Source of the DNA: an uncultured Pelagibacteraceae bacterium
GTDB taxonomy: Bacteria; Pseudomonadota; Alphaproteobacteria; Pelagibacterales; Pelagibacteraceae
Assembly: GCA_902609675.1 (NCBI GenBank)
Contig: CACLST010000004.1
Span: 1 to 59,103, forward strand
Length of the DNA: 59,103 nucleotides
Direction: 5' to 3'
The notes under the pieces were generated by a model. That model was not told the DNA's origin and did no database searches. It saw only the letters and a list, made by a program, of their open reading frames with translations. The translations under genes and the position numbers were made by a program. Positions 40,926 through 51,669 of the stretch are shown in pieces. How positions within the stretch are numbered: position 1 is the stretch's first letter; each line of letters opens with the position of its first letter.

Positions 40926-41342
40926 TTGATTAAAAAAATATCAGATAAAGATAAACAGGATTGGCAAAATTTCTTAAATAGTTCTGACAAACTAGAAAAT
41001 AAAGATCAAAAAATTTCTTCAACACCTAAAAGATATATTGAAAGATCTATTGATTTGCACGGTTATACCCTAGAGGAAGCAAATCAAAAAATGACTTCTT
41101 ACATCGAAGAATGTTATGCAAATGGAGTGAACAAAATTAGTGTCATTACAGGAAAGGGGCTTAGATCTAAAAATTTAAATGACCCATACCAATCTAGCAA
41201 TTTGAGTATATTAAAACACTCCGTACCTAATTTTATTAAAGGTGCTGATCATTTAATGAAAAGAATTATAAGTATTGATTTTGAGGCTGTTGAAAACCCA
41301 TCCGTTGGAAATTTTGATATTTTTTTAAGAAAAAAAAAATAA
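40926..41342 (+). CDS. Smr (MutS2 C-terminal) domain protein
   Basis: SIDLHGYTLEEANQKM, ISVITGKGLRSK; TTG start. Confidence 0.9.
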   Translation: MIKKISDKDKQDWQNFLNSSDKLENKDQKISSTPKRYIERSIDLHGYTLEEANQKMTSYIEECYANGVNKISVITGKGLRSKNLNDPYQSSNLSILKHSVPNFIKGADHLMKRIISIDFEAVENPSVGNFDIFLRKKK

Positions 41343-41345
41343 TAT

Positions 41346-42716
41346 TTATAAGATAAACTTTGATAGGTCTGCGTCCTTAACAAGTTCACCAATATTTTTC
41401 TTAATATAATCTGAGTCTATGCTAATTTTTTCACCAGCTCTATCTGTGGCTGTAAAACTAATTTCATCTAATACTCTTTCAATTATGGTATGCAGTCTTC
41501 TAGCGCCAATATTTTCAACTGTTGTGTTAACTTCGCTTGCAATTGTCGCAATTGTATCAATCCCATCTTCAGTAAATTCTAAATCAACGTTTTCGGTTTT
41601 AAGTAAAGCTTTATATTGTTTGATCAAACTATTGTCTGGCTCTTTCAAAATTCGTTTAAAGTCCTCACTATTCAAAGCATCTAGCTCAACTCTGATTGGC
41701 AATCTTCCTTGAAGCTCAGGTAAAAGATCTGATGGTTTTGCTAACTGGAACGCTCCTGAAGCTATAAATAATATATGATCTGTTTTTATTGGACCATATT
41801 TAGTGCTGACAGTTGTTCCTTCAATAAGAGGAAGTAAGTCTCTTTGAACACCTTCTCTTGAAACATCTCCACCAACTCTATCAGTCCTTGCTGAAATTTT
41901 ATCTATTTCATCTAAAAATACGATACCATTATTCTCAGTTGTGTTTTTTGCAGATTTAATAATTTTATCTTGTTCTATTAATTTATCAGCTTCTTCGTTT
42001 AGTAATATTTCATGAGACTCTTTTACTGACATTTTCTTCTTCTTAGCTTTTTGACCCATAGATTTACCAAGCATGTCAGAAATATTAATCATCCCAACAT
42101 TTGCACCAGGCATACCAGGAATTTCGAATGACGGCATTCCACCACCACTCTCAGTTACAGCTATCTCAATCTCATTGTCGTCTAAATCACCATCTCTTAA
42201 TCTTTTCCTAAAACTTTCCCGTGTTGCAACACTTGCTTTATTTCCAACAATTGCATCAAGAACTCTATCCTCAGCTAATTTTTGTGCTTTAGCATGAACT
42301 TCTTTTCTTTTTTTTACCTTTTCCATTGCAATAGCAATTTCAAGAAGGTCTCTTATAATTTGTTCAACATCTCTTCCGACGTAACCTACTTCAGTAAATC
42401 TTGTTGCTTCGACTTTTACAAATGGTGCTTCTGCTAATTTTGATAATCTTCTAGATATTTCTGTTTTACCAACACCCGTTGGTCCCATCATTAAAATATT
42501 TTTGGGAAGGACTTCATCTTTCATATCACCTTCTAAAGCTTGTCTTCTCCATCTATTTCTTAAAGCAATTGCAACAGCTCTTTTTGCATTATTCTGTCCA
42601 ACTACAAATCTATCTAATTCAGAAACTATTTCTCTTGGAGATAATGAATTTTGAATATTATTTTTTTCTTTTTTTACTTTTGCATTTGGTAGAGTTGTAA
42701 CGTTTGATTTTTCCAT
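41346..42716 (-). CDS. hslU: ATP-dependent protease ATPase subunit HslU
   Basis: [48 protein letters not shown]. Confidence 0.98.
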   Translation of the reverse strand: MEKSNVTTLPNAKVKKEKNNIQNSLSPREIVSELDRFVVGQNNAKRAVAIALRNRWRRQALEGDMKDEVLPKNILMMGPTGVGKTEISRRLSKLAEAPFVKVEATRFTEVGYVGRDVEQIIRDLLEIAIAMEKVKKRKEVHAKAQKLAEDRVLDAIVGNKASVATRESFRKRLRDGDLDDNEIEIAVTESGGGMPSFEIPGMPGANVGMINISDMLGKSMGQKAKKKKMSVKESHEILLNEEADKLIEQDKIIKSAKNTTENNGIVFLDEIDKISARTDRVGGDVSREGVQRDLLPLIEGTTVSTKYGPIKTDHILFIASGAFQLAKPSDLLPELQGRLPIRVELDALNSEDFKRILKEPDNSLIKQYKALLKTENVDLEFTEDGIDTIATIASEVNTTVENIGARRLHTIIERVLDEISFTATDRAGEKISIDSDYIKKNIGELVKDADLSKFIL

Positions 42717-42717
42717 A

Positions 42718-43233
42718 TTAAATTTTCTCTATGTTGCAATTATCATTTGTGAACACGCATATTTCAGAAGCAACTTTAATTGCTTTCTTTGCAACTTCTT
42801 CTGCCGACAAATCTGTATCCATCAATACTTTTGCTGAGGCTAGTGCATAATTTCCACCAGATCCAATTCCAATTACATCACCTTCAGGCTCTAAAACATC
42901 ACCTGTTCCTGAAATAATGAAACTATTTTCTTTGTCACCAACTGCCATTAAGGCTTCCAATCTTCTTAAATATTTATCTGTTCGCCAATCTTTAGCTAAT
43001 TCAACAGCTGCTCTAGCTAGATTTCCAGCGTGTTTTTCTAATTTAGACTCTAATCTTTCAAACAATGTTAATGCATCTGCAGTAGATCCAGCAAAACCTG
43101 CTATCACATTTCTTTTCTCAATCTTACGAACTTTATTTGCTGTTTTCTTAATCACTGTGTTTCCCATGCTAACTTGGCCATCACCAGCAACTACTACTTC
43201 ATTGTTTTTTCTTACTAATACTATTGTTGTCAT
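42718..43233 (-). CDS. hslV: ATP-dependent protease peptidase subunit HslV
   Basis: [28 protein letters not shown]. Confidence 0.98.
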   Translation of the reverse strand: MTTIVLVRKNNEVVVAGDGQVSMGNTVIKKTANKVRKIEKRNVIAGFAGSTADALTLFERLESKLEKHAGNLARAAVELAKDWRTDKYLRRLEALMAVGDKENSFIISGTGDVLEPEGDVIGIGSGGNYALASAKVLMDTDLSAEEVAKKAIKVASEICVFTNDNCNIEKI

Positions 43234-43324
43234 GGAATATAGATGGATACTAAATACAATAGTTCAAGACCAAGGCTAGAATTATTGCCATAATTGAATA
43301 ATAGATATATACCTTTTTCAAACT

Positions 43325-43915
43325 ATGAAACGTAAAGCCAAAATAAGCAGAAAAACAAAAGAGACTAACATCAGTGTTGACTTAAACATTGATGGTAAGG
43401 GTAAGTACAAAGTTGACACAGGTATAGGTTTTTTAGATCACATGCTTGAGCAATTATCAAAACACTCTTCAATGGATATGAATATTAAAGCTAAAGGTGA
43501 TACGCACATTGATCTTCACCACACAACTGAAGATACAGGAATTGCAATTGGTGAATGTTTAAAAAAAGCTTCTAAAAAATTTGTTGGCATTAAAAGATAT
43601 GCTCATGCAATGATACCAATGGATGAAACATTAACTAGAGTTGCTATTGATGTTTCAAACAGACCTTATTTAATTTGGAAAGTAAAATTGAAAGTAGAAA
43701 AATTAGGTGAGATGGATACAGAACTATTTAAAGAGTGGTTCCAAGCCTTTTCACAAGCTGCAGGAATTACTTTGCACATTGAAAATATCTATGGTGATAA
43801 CAGTCACCACATAATTGAATCTTGCTTTAAAGGATTAGCTAGATCATTAAGAGCTGCTTTAGAAATGGATCCAAGAAATAAAACTACAATACCTTCTACA
43901 AAAGGTTCTTTATAA
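43325..43915 (+). CDS. hisB: Imidazoleglycerol-phosphate dehydratase
   Basis: [32 protein letters not shown]. Confidence 0.98.
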   Translation: MKRKAKISRKTKETNISVDLNIDGKGKYKVDTGIGFLDHMLEQLSKHSSMDMNIKAKGDTHIDLHHTTEDTGIAIGECLKKASKKFVGIKRYAHAMIPMDETLTRVAIDVSNRPYLIWKVKLKVEKLGEMDTELFKEWFQAFSQAAGITLHIENIYGDNSHHIIESCFKGLARSLRAALEMDPRNKTTIPSTKGSL

Positions 43916-43920
43916 ATTTA

Positions 43921-44547
43921 ATGAATGTCACAATTGTTGACTACAATTCAGGCAATATAAGTTCTGTAATTAACTCGTTTAAGGAAGTTGCAAAAGATAA
44001 AGTAAACATTAAAGTAACAGCAGATCTTGCAACTATAAAAACTAGCGACAAGGTTGTATTACCCGGACAAGGTTCTTTTAAAAGCTGCATTGATGGGCTT
44101 AAGAATATTAGTGGTTTGATGGATACTCTTAATGAATTTGCATTAGAAAGTAAAAAACCACTTCTTGGAATTTGTGTTGGGCTTCAAATGTTTGCTGATA
44201 TAGGTTATGAAGAAACTGAAACAAAAGGCCTAGGATGGATTTCAGGTAAAGTATCTAAAATTGATAACCAAGACGGTAAATTTAAGCTGCCACATATTGG
44301 TTGGAATGAAATTAACATAACGAAAGAAAGTAAGATTTTCAAAGGAATAGAAAATAAATCCCACATGTACTTTGTTCATAGTTATGAGTTTCTGCCCGAA
44401 GATAAATCTGTAATTTCAGCAACAACTGATTACTCCTCTAATGTTGTTTGCGCTGCAGAAAAAGAAAATATATTTGGTACGCAGTTTCACCCAGAAAAAA
44501 GTGATAAAACTGGTCTAAAAATAATTGAAAACTTTATTAATTTATGA
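43921..44547 (+). CDS. hisH: Imidazole glycerol phosphate synthase subunit HisH
   Basis: VDYNSGNISSV, PLLGICVGLQMF, GTQFHPEKS. Confidence 0.97.
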   Translation: MNVTIVDYNSGNISSVINSFKEVAKDKVNIKVTADLATIKTSDKVVLPGQGSFKSCIDGLKNISGLMDTLNEFALESKKPLLGICVGLQMFADIGYEETETKGLGWISGKVSKIDNQDGKFKLPHIGWNEINITKESKIFKGIENKSHMYFVHSYEFLPEDKSVISATTDYSSNVVCAAEKENIFGTQFHPEKSDKTGLKIIENFINL

Positions 44548-45494
44548 AATTTTTTTTGTCATTTTTGATAATTGGCATACTTATAACAAATAATACATCT
44601 GCAAAAATTCTTAACATCGGAAATAAAGTATTCTTAGATGTTCCATCAAGCCATAACTTTATTAAATACGACGAAGATTTAGTTGCAGATGCATTTAATG
44701 ATTTTCTTGACTCTGATAAAGATATGAAAATTGATGCTTTTCTAGTGGGTCCATTAAAATATATAGAGCTTGAAAGATCAATTTTGAATGGAGAAGACCC
44801 AATGAATAACAAGTATGTCCTATCAATTGTTAAAAAAATGGAGAAAAAAAATTTTAAAGACGAAATCAAAGCTGTGAATTGGATGATTTCGGAAGCTAAA
44901 AAAATAATGAGAAAAGAAAAAATTGATTTTATTACATATGTTATTGTTATAAATAAAAAGCTTAAAGATCTATTAGTGTTAGGAAATGAAGTAGATAATG
45001 TAATCCTTGAACTTTATTCAATGAATAATTCAGAATTACTCAATAAAACAAAAGAACTAAAGCAAATGATGTCTTTATTGGACGGTGCTAATAGTAAAAC
45101 TTATTTTGTTGGTCCTGCATCTATTGAGTACAATAAATTAAAAATTCAAAAAAATAATCATGGCGAACTTATTTTAAAGGGCCCAAGCAAAGTAACCTAT
45201 GCAGTTACTGATACTTTAACATTAGATGCAAAAACTAATATCCTCTTAGGTTCTCATAATGATAAAATGTATTTACTTATTTCAGCATGTTATGTTGATT
45301 GTTCAAAGTTTAATAGTAAGTTTAACAAAATGATTAAACCAATTTTTTCAAGAGTTGAAAAAAAAACAAATGATATAAAAATTTCCCCAGATAGTAACTT
45401 TGTTGAGCAACTTAAATCACTCAATGAATTATACAAATCTGGAGTACTGACAAAAGAAGAATTTGAAAAAGCTAAAAAGAAAATCTTAAATTAA
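44544..45494 (+). CDS. Hypothetical exported protein with C-terminal SHOCT-like motif
   Basis: Signal peptide MKFFLSFLIIGILITNNTSA; C-terminal LNELYKSGVLTKEEFEKAKKKIL. Confidence 0.82.
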   Translation: MKFFLSFLIIGILITNNTSAKILNIGNKVFLDVPSSHNFIKYDEDLVADAFNDFLDSDKDMKIDAFLVGPLKYIELERSILNGEDPMNNKYVLSIVKKMEKKNFKDEIKAVNWMISEAKKIMRKEKIDFITYVIVINKKLKDLLVLGNEVDNVILELYSMNNSELLNKTKELKQMMSLLDGANSKTYFVGPASIEYNKLKIQKNNHGELILKGPSKVTYAVTDTLTLDAKTNILLGSHNDKMYLLISACYVDCSKFNSKFNKMIKPIFSRVEKKTNDIKISPDSNFVEQLKSLNELYKSGVLTKEEFEKAKKKILN

Positions 45495-46219
45495 TGAAAA
45501 TTCTTCCAGCAATAGACATTAAAGATAAAAAATGCGTGAGGTTAATTAAAGGAGACTTTGATAATAAAACTGAATATGAAATGTCTCCAGTTGATCAAGC
45601 TGGAAAGTATAAAGACCATGGTTTTAGAAATTTACATATAGTTGATCTAGATGGAGCGTTGACAGGAGAGACTGTAAACATTGATATTATTGAGGAAATT
45701 GTAGGCAAATTTGATCTAAATATTGAAATAGGTGGAGGTGTAAGAAATTTTGAAAGTATTCAAAAATATACTGACGCTGGAGTTGAGAAAGTAATTCTAG
45801 GTAGTGCTGCAATAAAAGACAAAAATTTTTTAAAAGAAGCTTGTCAAAAATTTCCAGATAAAATTGCTTTAGGTCTAGATGCTAAAGATGGTTATCTGTC
45901 TGTATCTGGATGGAAAGAAAATTCTAATTTAAAAACTTTAGAATTTTTAAATGATGTAAACGATTATGGAGCTAGTAGATTAATTTATACGGATATAAAT
46001 AGAGATGGAATGAAGTTAAGTCCAAATTTTGATGAAACAGAAAATGTTGCTAATAATTCAAATTGTCCAGTCATTATTTCTGGAGGTGTTTCATCAATAG
46101 ATGATATTAAAAAAGCAAAAGAGTTAGGAAATAAAAATATTGAAGGTATCATTGTTGGTAAAGCTATATATGATGGTGATATTAAACTAGATGAACTTGC
46201 AAAAGAGATAGATGCTTAA
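45494..46219 (+). CDS. hisA: 1-(5-phosphoribosyl)-5-[(5-phosphoribosylamino)methylideneamino]imidazole-4-carboxamide isomerase
   Basis: [31 protein letters not shown]. Confidence 0.97.
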   Translation: MKILPAIDIKDKKCVRLIKGDFDNKTEYEMSPVDQAGKYKDHGFRNLHIVDLDGALTGETVNIDIIEEIVGKFDLNIEIGGGVRNFESIQKYTDAGVEKVILGSAAIKDKNFLKEACQKFPDKIALGLDAKDGYLSVSGWKENSNLKTLEFLNDVNDYGASRLIYTDINRDGMKLSPNFDETENVANNSNCPVIISGGVSSIDDIKKAKELGNKNIEGIIVGKAIYDGDIKLDELAKEIDA

Positions 46220-46967
46220 GAATAGAATAATACCTTGCTTAGATGTAAAAAATGGAAGAGTTGTCAAAGGTATAAACTTTGTCGATTTACAAGATGCAGG
46301 TGACCCAGTGGAACAAGCAAAAATTTATAGTGATGGTGGAGCTGATGAAATTTGTTTCTTAGACATCACTGCATCTAATGAAAATAGAAATACAATTTAT
46401 GAAGTTGTAAAAAATACTTCAAAAAAATGTTTTGTACCTTTAACAGTTGGTGGTGGAGTTAGAAGTGTAGATGATATTAGTAAACTTTTGAACTGTGGGG
46501 CAGATAAAGTTTCAATAAATACAGCTGCAGTTCAAAATGCAGACGTTGTAGTTCAAAGCTCAAAAAAATTCGGTTCTCAATGTATTGTTGTTGCTATAGA
46601 TGCTAAGAAGAGCGGAGAGAAATGGGAAGTTTTTACCCACGGAGGTAGAAATAATACTGGAATTGATGCTTTAGAGTTTGCAAAAAAGATGGAAGAGAAT
46701 GGAGCAGGTGAGTTATTGGTCACTTCAATGGATAGAGACGGTACTCAGGTAGGCTATGACATTGATCTAATGTCTAAAATTTCTTCAATGGTAAACATAC
46801 CTACAATAGCATCAGGAGGAGTTGGTGATCTTGATCACTTAGTCGATGGCATCAAATTAGGCAATGCTAGTGCGGTTTTGGCAGCATCTATATTTCACTA
46901 CGGTAAATATTCTGTGAAGGAAGCTAAAGAATATTTGGACTCAAAAGGAATACCTGTTAGGATTTGA
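46212..46967 (+). CDS. hisF: Imidazole glycerol phosphate synthase subunit HisF
   Basis: [48 protein letters not shown]. Confidence 0.98.
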   Translation: MLKNRIIPCLDVKNGRVVKGINFVDLQDAGDPVEQAKIYSDGGADEICFLDITASNENRNTIYEVVKNTSKKCFVPLTVGGGVRSVDDISKLLNCGADKVSINTAAVQNADVVVQSSKKFGSQCIVVAIDAKKSGEKWEVFTHGGRNNTGIDALEFAKKMEENGAGELLVTSMDRDGTQVGYDIDLMSKISSMVNIPTIASGGVGDLDHLVDGIKLGNASAVLAASIFHYGKYSVKEAKEYLDSKGIPVRI

Positions 46968-46968
46968 G

Positions 46969-47241
46969 ATGCTAAATACCCTTGAGAGCCTATTTAAACT
47001 TGCAAGAGAAAGAAAATCTTCACCAGTTGATGGTTCGTATACTAATAAGCTTCTAAGTGATAAATCTTTGAGTAAAGCTAAAGTGCTTGAGGAAATAAAT
47101 GAATTGATAGAGGCAGTAGAAGAAGATACAAATAAAATTCATGAAGCCGCAGATGTGTTTTATCATCTAGCCATGTACCTTGAAGCAAACAATATCAAAA
47201 TTGAAGATGTAATGAGCGAATTAGATAAAAGAAAAAGATGA
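46969..47241 (+). CDS. hisE: Phosphoribosyl-ATP pyrophosphatase
   Basis: LEEINELIEAVEEDTNKIHEAADVFYHLAMYL; his operon context. Confidence 0.92.
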   Translation: MLNTLESLFKLARERKSSPVDGSYTNKLLSDKSLSKAKVLEEINELIEAVEEDTNKIHEAADVFYHLAMYLEANNIKIEDVMSELDKRKR

Positions 47242-48176
47242 GCCATAAATTTTATAAACCTGCAAGATCAAGACTACAAAGAAGTGAATTAGCAGTTCCA
47301 GGTTCATCTCCTAAAATGTTTGAGAAAGCTCTCAGTTCAGCAGCAGATTATGTTTTTTTAGATCTTGAGGATGCAGTTTCTCCAAATGATAAAATAACTG
47401 CTAGAGCAAATGTTATTAAAGCTTTGAATGAAATGGATTGGAGAGGTAGTGGTAAAACTATTTCTGTACGAATAAATAGTTTAGATACTCATTATATGTA
47501 TTCAGATTTAATTGAGATTGTTGAACAAGCTGGAGAAAATGTAGATACAATTTTAGTTCCAAAAGCAGGAACAGCAAGCGATGTTTATATGGTTGATTGT
47601 TTATTAACACAAATTGAAACGAATAAAAAATTAAAAAATAAAATTGGAATAGAATGTCTGATTGAGACAGCATTAGGAATGTCAAATATTAAAGAAATCG
47701 CAACTTCAAGTGAAAGGTTAGAGGCATTACATTTTGGTGTAGCAGATTATGCAGCAAGTTTAAGAGCGCGAACTACAGTTATTGGTGGGCTTAATGAAAA
47801 TTATCCAGGAGACCAGTGGCATCATGGTTTATCTGAATTGGTAATGACTTGCAGAGCATATGGAATAAGAGCAATAGACGGACCTTTTGGAGATTTTAAT
47901 GATCCAGATGCTTACACAGCAGCTGCTAAAAGAGGTGCTGCAATTGGTATTGAGGGTAAATGGGCAATACATCCTTCACAAATTGAATTAGCAAACAATG
48001 TATTCTCTCCACCAGAATCAGAGGTTACTAAGGCTAAAAGAATTTTGGAAGAGCTAGAAAAGGCCGCCAAACAAGGTAAAGGAGCTGCTCAGCTTGATGG
48101 CAGGATGATAGATGCTGCATCAGCTAGAATGGCTGAAAACATTGTAAATATCGATAAGTTAATCCATAATAAATAA
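47238..48176 (+). CDS. HpcH/HpaI-family CoA ester lyase (malyl-CoA / beta-methylmalyl-CoA lyase-like)
   Basis: RSELAVPGSSPKMFEKALSSAADYVFLDLEDAVSPNDK, upstream of mtkAB-like genes. Confidence 0.9.
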   Translation: MSHKFYKPARSRLQRSELAVPGSSPKMFEKALSSAADYVFLDLEDAVSPNDKITARANVIKALNEMDWRGSGKTISVRINSLDTHYMYSDLIEIVEQAGENVDTILVPKAGTASDVYMVDCLLTQIETNKKLKNKIGIECLIETALGMSNIKEIATSSERLEALHFGVADYAASLRARTTVIGGLNENYPGDQWHHGLSELVMTCRAYGIRAIDGPFGDFNDPDAYTAAAKRGAAIGIEGKWAIHPSQIELANNVFSPPESEVTKAKRILEELEKAAKQGKGAAQLDGRMIDAASARMAENIVNIDKLIHNK

Positions 48177-48184
48177 ATAAAATT

Positions 48185-49348
48185 ATGGACATTCACGAAT
48201 ATCAGGCAAAGAAAATACTTTCAAACTTTGGAGTAACAATTCCTAGAGGTGGAATTGTTTACAGCCCTGAGAATGCTGAGAATAAAGCTAGAGAAATTGG
48301 TGGATCAAGATGGGTAGTAAAAGCACAAATTCATTCTGGTGCGAGAGGAAAAGCAGGAGGGATAATTGTTTGCAATACACCGTTAGAAGTCGCTCAAGCA
48401 ACAGATAAATTATTAGGAAAAAAATTAGTTACAAATCAAACAGGACCTGAAGGAAAAATTGTGAACAGAATTTATATTGAAGAAGCTACAGATATTGAAA
48501 AGGAATTATATTTAGGACTAGTTTTTGATAGAAGTTCAGAAAGTATTATGGTTGTTGCATCGACAGAAGGTGGAATGAGTGTAGAAGAAATTTCAAAGGA
48601 AAAACCAGAGACAATTATTAGGTCTAAAATTGAAGTTGCAGTTGGAATGCAAAATTTCCAAGCTAGAGAATTGGCATTTGGTCTTGGTATAGAACCAGAA
48701 TTAATTAGAAGAGCATCTGATACTATTATTGGATGCTATAAAGCTTTCAGTGAATTAGATGCAACAATGGTTGAAGTTAATCCATTAGTTATTTCTAAAC
48801 AAAAACAAATTTTAGCTTTAGATTGTAAAATGAGTTTTGATAACAATGCAATGTTTAGACGAAGTCAAGTTTCTGAGCTAAGAGATAAAACACAAGAAGA
48901 TTCAAAAGAAATATTTGCATCCGATAGAGGTTTAAACTATGTCAGTTTAGATGGAAATATAGGTAACATTATTAACGGTGCTGGTCTTGCAATGGCATCT
49001 ATGGATATGATTAAATTAGCTGGAGGAACTCCTGCAAATTTTTTAGATGTGGGAGGTGGAGCAACACCAGAAAAAATAGTTAAGGCCTTTAAATTAGTTA
49101 CAATGGATGAAAAAGTTAAAGTAATTCTTGTAAATATTTTTGCTGGTATCAATAGATGCGATTGGGTTGCAGAAGGAATTGTAGATGCATTAAAAAAAAT
49201 CGAAATTAAAGTTCCATTAGTTATTCGTTTAGCAGGTACTAATGTAGAAAAAGGAAATAAAATCTTAAAAGAGAGCAAAATAAATTATATAGAGGCAAAT
49301 ACTTTAGAGGATGCAGCAAATAAAGCAGTTGCAGCACTAAACAAGTAA
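48185..49348 (+). CDS. mtkA: ADP-forming acyl-CoA ligase beta subunit (malate--CoA ligase / SucC family)
   Basis: MDIHEYQAKKILSNFGVTIPRGGIVYSPENA, IHSGARGKAGGI; adjacent to malyl-CoA lyase-like gene. Confidence 0.8.
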   Translation: MDIHEYQAKKILSNFGVTIPRGGIVYSPENAENKAREIGGSRWVVKAQIHSGARGKAGGIIVCNTPLEVAQATDKLLGKKLVTNQTGPEGKIVNRIYIEEATDIEKELYLGLVFDRSSESIMVVASTEGGMSVEEISKEKPETIIRSKIEVAVGMQNFQARELAFGLGIEPELIRRASDTIIGCYKAFSELDATMVEVNPLVISKQKQILALDCKMSFDNNAMFRRSQVSELRDKTQEDSKEIFASDRGLNYVSLDGNIGNIINGAGLAMASMDMIKLAGGTPANFLDVGGGATPEKIVKAFKLVTMDEKVKVILVNIFAGINRCDWVAEGIVDALKKIEIKVPLVIRLAGTNVEKGNKILKESKINYIEANTLEDAANKAVAALNK

Positions 49349-49351
49349 ATC

Positions 49352-50239
49352 ATGACTGTATTAGTTGATCAAAATAGTAAGATAATTATTCAAGGTTTTA
49401 CAGGTAAAATGGGCTCTTTTCATGCAGATGAGATGATTAAATATGGCTCAAATGTTGTTGGTGGAGTAACACCAGGAAAAGGAGGGTCAACACATTTAAA
49501 TTTACCTGTGTTTAACACAGTTAAAGATGCTGTTAATGAGACGGGAGCCGACGCCTCAATTTTATTTGTACCCCCAGCTTTTGCAGCAGACTCTGCGATG
49601 GAAGCAGCAGATGCTGGAATAAAAATATGTGTAGCAATAGTTGATGGAATACCTTCCCATGACATGATCAGAATAAAAAGGTATATGAGAAGATACACTA
49701 AAAGTTCTAAAATGACTTTAGTTGGACCAAACTGTGCTGGAATTATTAGTCCTGGGAAATCAATGTTAGGAATAATGCCAGGTCATATCTATAAAGAAGG
49801 AAGAGTCGGAATTATTAGTAGGTCAGGAACATTAGGCTATGAAGCTGCTCAACAACTTAAAAATTTAAACATTGGGGTTTCAACAAGTGTTGGTATTGGA
49901 GGAGATCCAATAAACGGAAGCTCATTTAGAGATATAATAGAAAAGTTTGAAACAGATGATGAGACAGATGCAATATTGATGATTGGTGAAATTGGTGGTC
50001 CACAAGAAGTTGCAGCAGGCGAATTCGCAAAAGAAAATATGAAAAAACCAGTTATTGCTTATATAGCCGGACTAACTGCACCAAAAGGAAGAGTGATGGG
50101 TCATGCAGGCGCAATAGTTTCTGCTTATGGAGAGAGTGCAATTGAAAAAGTTGAAATTCTTAAAGAATGTGGAATTACAATTTCTAAAAATCCATCTGTC
50201 ATGGGTGATACAGTAAAATCAGTTTTAGAAAAAATGTAA
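49352..50239 (+). CDS. mtkB: ADP-forming acyl-CoA ligase alpha subunit (malate--CoA ligase / SucD family)
   Basis: IIIQGFTGKMGSFHADEMIKYGSNVVGGVTPGKGG, MPGHIYKEGRVGIISRSGTLGYEA, MGHAGAIVSAYGESA. Confidence 0.8.
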   Translation: MTVLVDQNSKIIIQGFTGKMGSFHADEMIKYGSNVVGGVTPGKGGSTHLNLPVFNTVKDAVNETGADASILFVPPAFAADSAMEAADAGIKICVAIVDGIPSHDMIRIKRYMRRYTKSSKMTLVGPNCAGIISPGKSMLGIMPGHIYKEGRVGIISRSGTLGYEAAQQLKNLNIGVSTSVGIGGDPINGSSFRDIIEKFETDDETDAILMIGEIGGPQEVAAGEFAKENMKKPVIAYIAGLTAPKGRVMGHAGAIVSAYGESAIEKVEILKECGITISKNPSVMGDTVKSVLEKM

Positions 50240-50241
50240 TT

Positions 50242-50607
50242 ATGAGTTATGATGATAATAATATTTTTGCAAAAATATTAAGAAATGAAATACCTTGTAA
50301 TAAAATTTACGAGGATGAATTTGTTTTATCCTTTCATGATATAAATCCTCAAAAAAAAATTCATGCTTTAGTTATTCCAAAGGGAAAATATGTTGACTTA
50401 GATGACTTTAGTCAAAATGCATCTCCTGAAGAAATGGTTGGATTATTAAAAGGTATTAATATTGTAGCAAAGAAATTAAATATATCTGTTGATACTGGAA
50501 AAGGCTATAGAGCTCTAGCAAATATAAGTCAAGACGGAGGACAAGAAGTTCCACATCTACATTTTCATTTGTTTGGTGGAGAGAAAATAGGTAAAATGGT
50601 CTCGTGA
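50242..50607 (+). CDS. HIT family (HinT-like) nucleotide-binding protein
   Basis: IFAKILRNEIPCNKIYEDEFVLSFHDINPQKKIHALVIPK, GGQEVPHLHFHLFGG (HxHxH). Confidence 0.96.
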   Translation: MSYDDNNIFAKILRNEIPCNKIYEDEFVLSFHDINPQKKIHALVIPKGKYVDLDDFSQNASPEEMVGLLKGINIVAKKLNISVDTGKGYRALANISQDGGQEVPHLHFHLFGGEKIGKMVS

Positions 50608-51116
50608 AAATTAACGTAGACAGAAGTTTCTTAGAAATAAATTCAATAAAAGATTTAAACAGTTCAAAAAGTCCAGGTTCAAACTTCAAAATCAGTGAAG
50701 TAGACCCACCAGACTTCCATATAAACAAATTTTTCTATAAGCAAATTGGAAGAAAGTATAGATGGATAGACAGATTAGCCTGGCGTGATAAAAAATGGAT
50801 TGAGTACGTTGAAAATCCACGAATAAAAACCTTTATTTTAAAGGATAATAATAACCTAGCCGGATATTATGAAACTATCCGTGATCTCGACCATAATCAT
50901 TCTGAAATTGCATATTTTGGAATTTTAGAGGAATATTTTGGGAAAAAATGTGGAGGCTATCTTCTTACTCAGGCTATTCATAAATTATTCGAGGAAGGAA
51001 TGTCAAGAGTTTGGCTCCACACCTGTTCACTGGATCATGAAAATGCAATTAAAAATTATTTAGCCAGAGGAATGCAAGTATTCAAATCTGAAAAAATAAG
51101 TGTTGAGGTTAATTAA
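50604..51116 (+). CDS. GNAT family N-acetyltransferase
   Basis: YFGILEEYFGKKCGGYLLTQAIHKLFEEGMSRVWLHTCSLDHENAIKNYLARGMQVFKSE; GTG start. Confidence 0.88.
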   Translation: MKINVDRSFLEINSIKDLNSSKSPGSNFKISEVDPPDFHINKFFYKQIGRKYRWIDRLAWRDKKWIEYVENPRIKTFILKDNNNLAGYYETIRDLDHNHSEIAYFGILEEYFGKKCGGYLLTQAIHKLFEEGMSRVWLHTCSLDHENAIKNYLARGMQVFKSEKISVEVN

Positions 51117-51669
51117 TATATTTTTGTAAATAAAATATTTTTTCTTCAACATTAATATTAATACTAATATCACTTAAAAAAGTCTGTATTAGATTTTGGT
51201 ATATGTCCCTTGTCTCCCAACCAATCAAATCAAGAGTTCCTTTGTCAAAAAAAACTTTTATTAAGTTATTTTCATGTTCAAAATTAAATACATAATAAAA
51301 AGGATAATTTTTATCATTTTTTACTTCATTCATTTTTGAAATTAAAAATTTTTTATCGAGAATAAAATTTAAAGGGGTTTTATCTAAAGGATATCTATAA
51401 TAATTTTTGATTTTATCTGAATTAATAACTAAAGATTTGCCATTTGAAACTAAGATTTTATTATAAATATCATAATATTTACAAAGAATTTTTTTTGGAT
51501 ATAAAATAATACATTCACCTTTTTCAATATTATTGTTATCTATTTTTTGTATGAATTTAAACTCTAAAGAATTTATTTTTTCTAAATGACTTATAATTTC
51601 TTGATTTGTAGAACTATGTGCATTTAAATTAAAAAATAATACAAAAAAAAATATTAAGTATTTTTTCAT
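51109..51669 (-). CDS. lolA: Outer-membrane lipoprotein carrier LolA-like
   Basis: Signal peptide; LEFKFIQKIDNNNIEKGECIILYPKKILCKY; overlaps ftsK end as in alphaproteobacteria. Confidence 0.82.
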   Translation of the reverse strand: MKKYLIFFFVLFFNLNAHSSTNQEIISHLEKINSLEFKFIQKIDNNNIEKGECIILYPKKILCKYYDIYNKILVSNGKSLVINSDKIKNYYRYPLDKTPLNFILDKKFLISKMNEVKNDKNYPFYYVFNFEHENNLIKVFFDKGTLDLIGWETRDIYQNLIQTFLSDISININVEEKIFYLQKYIN

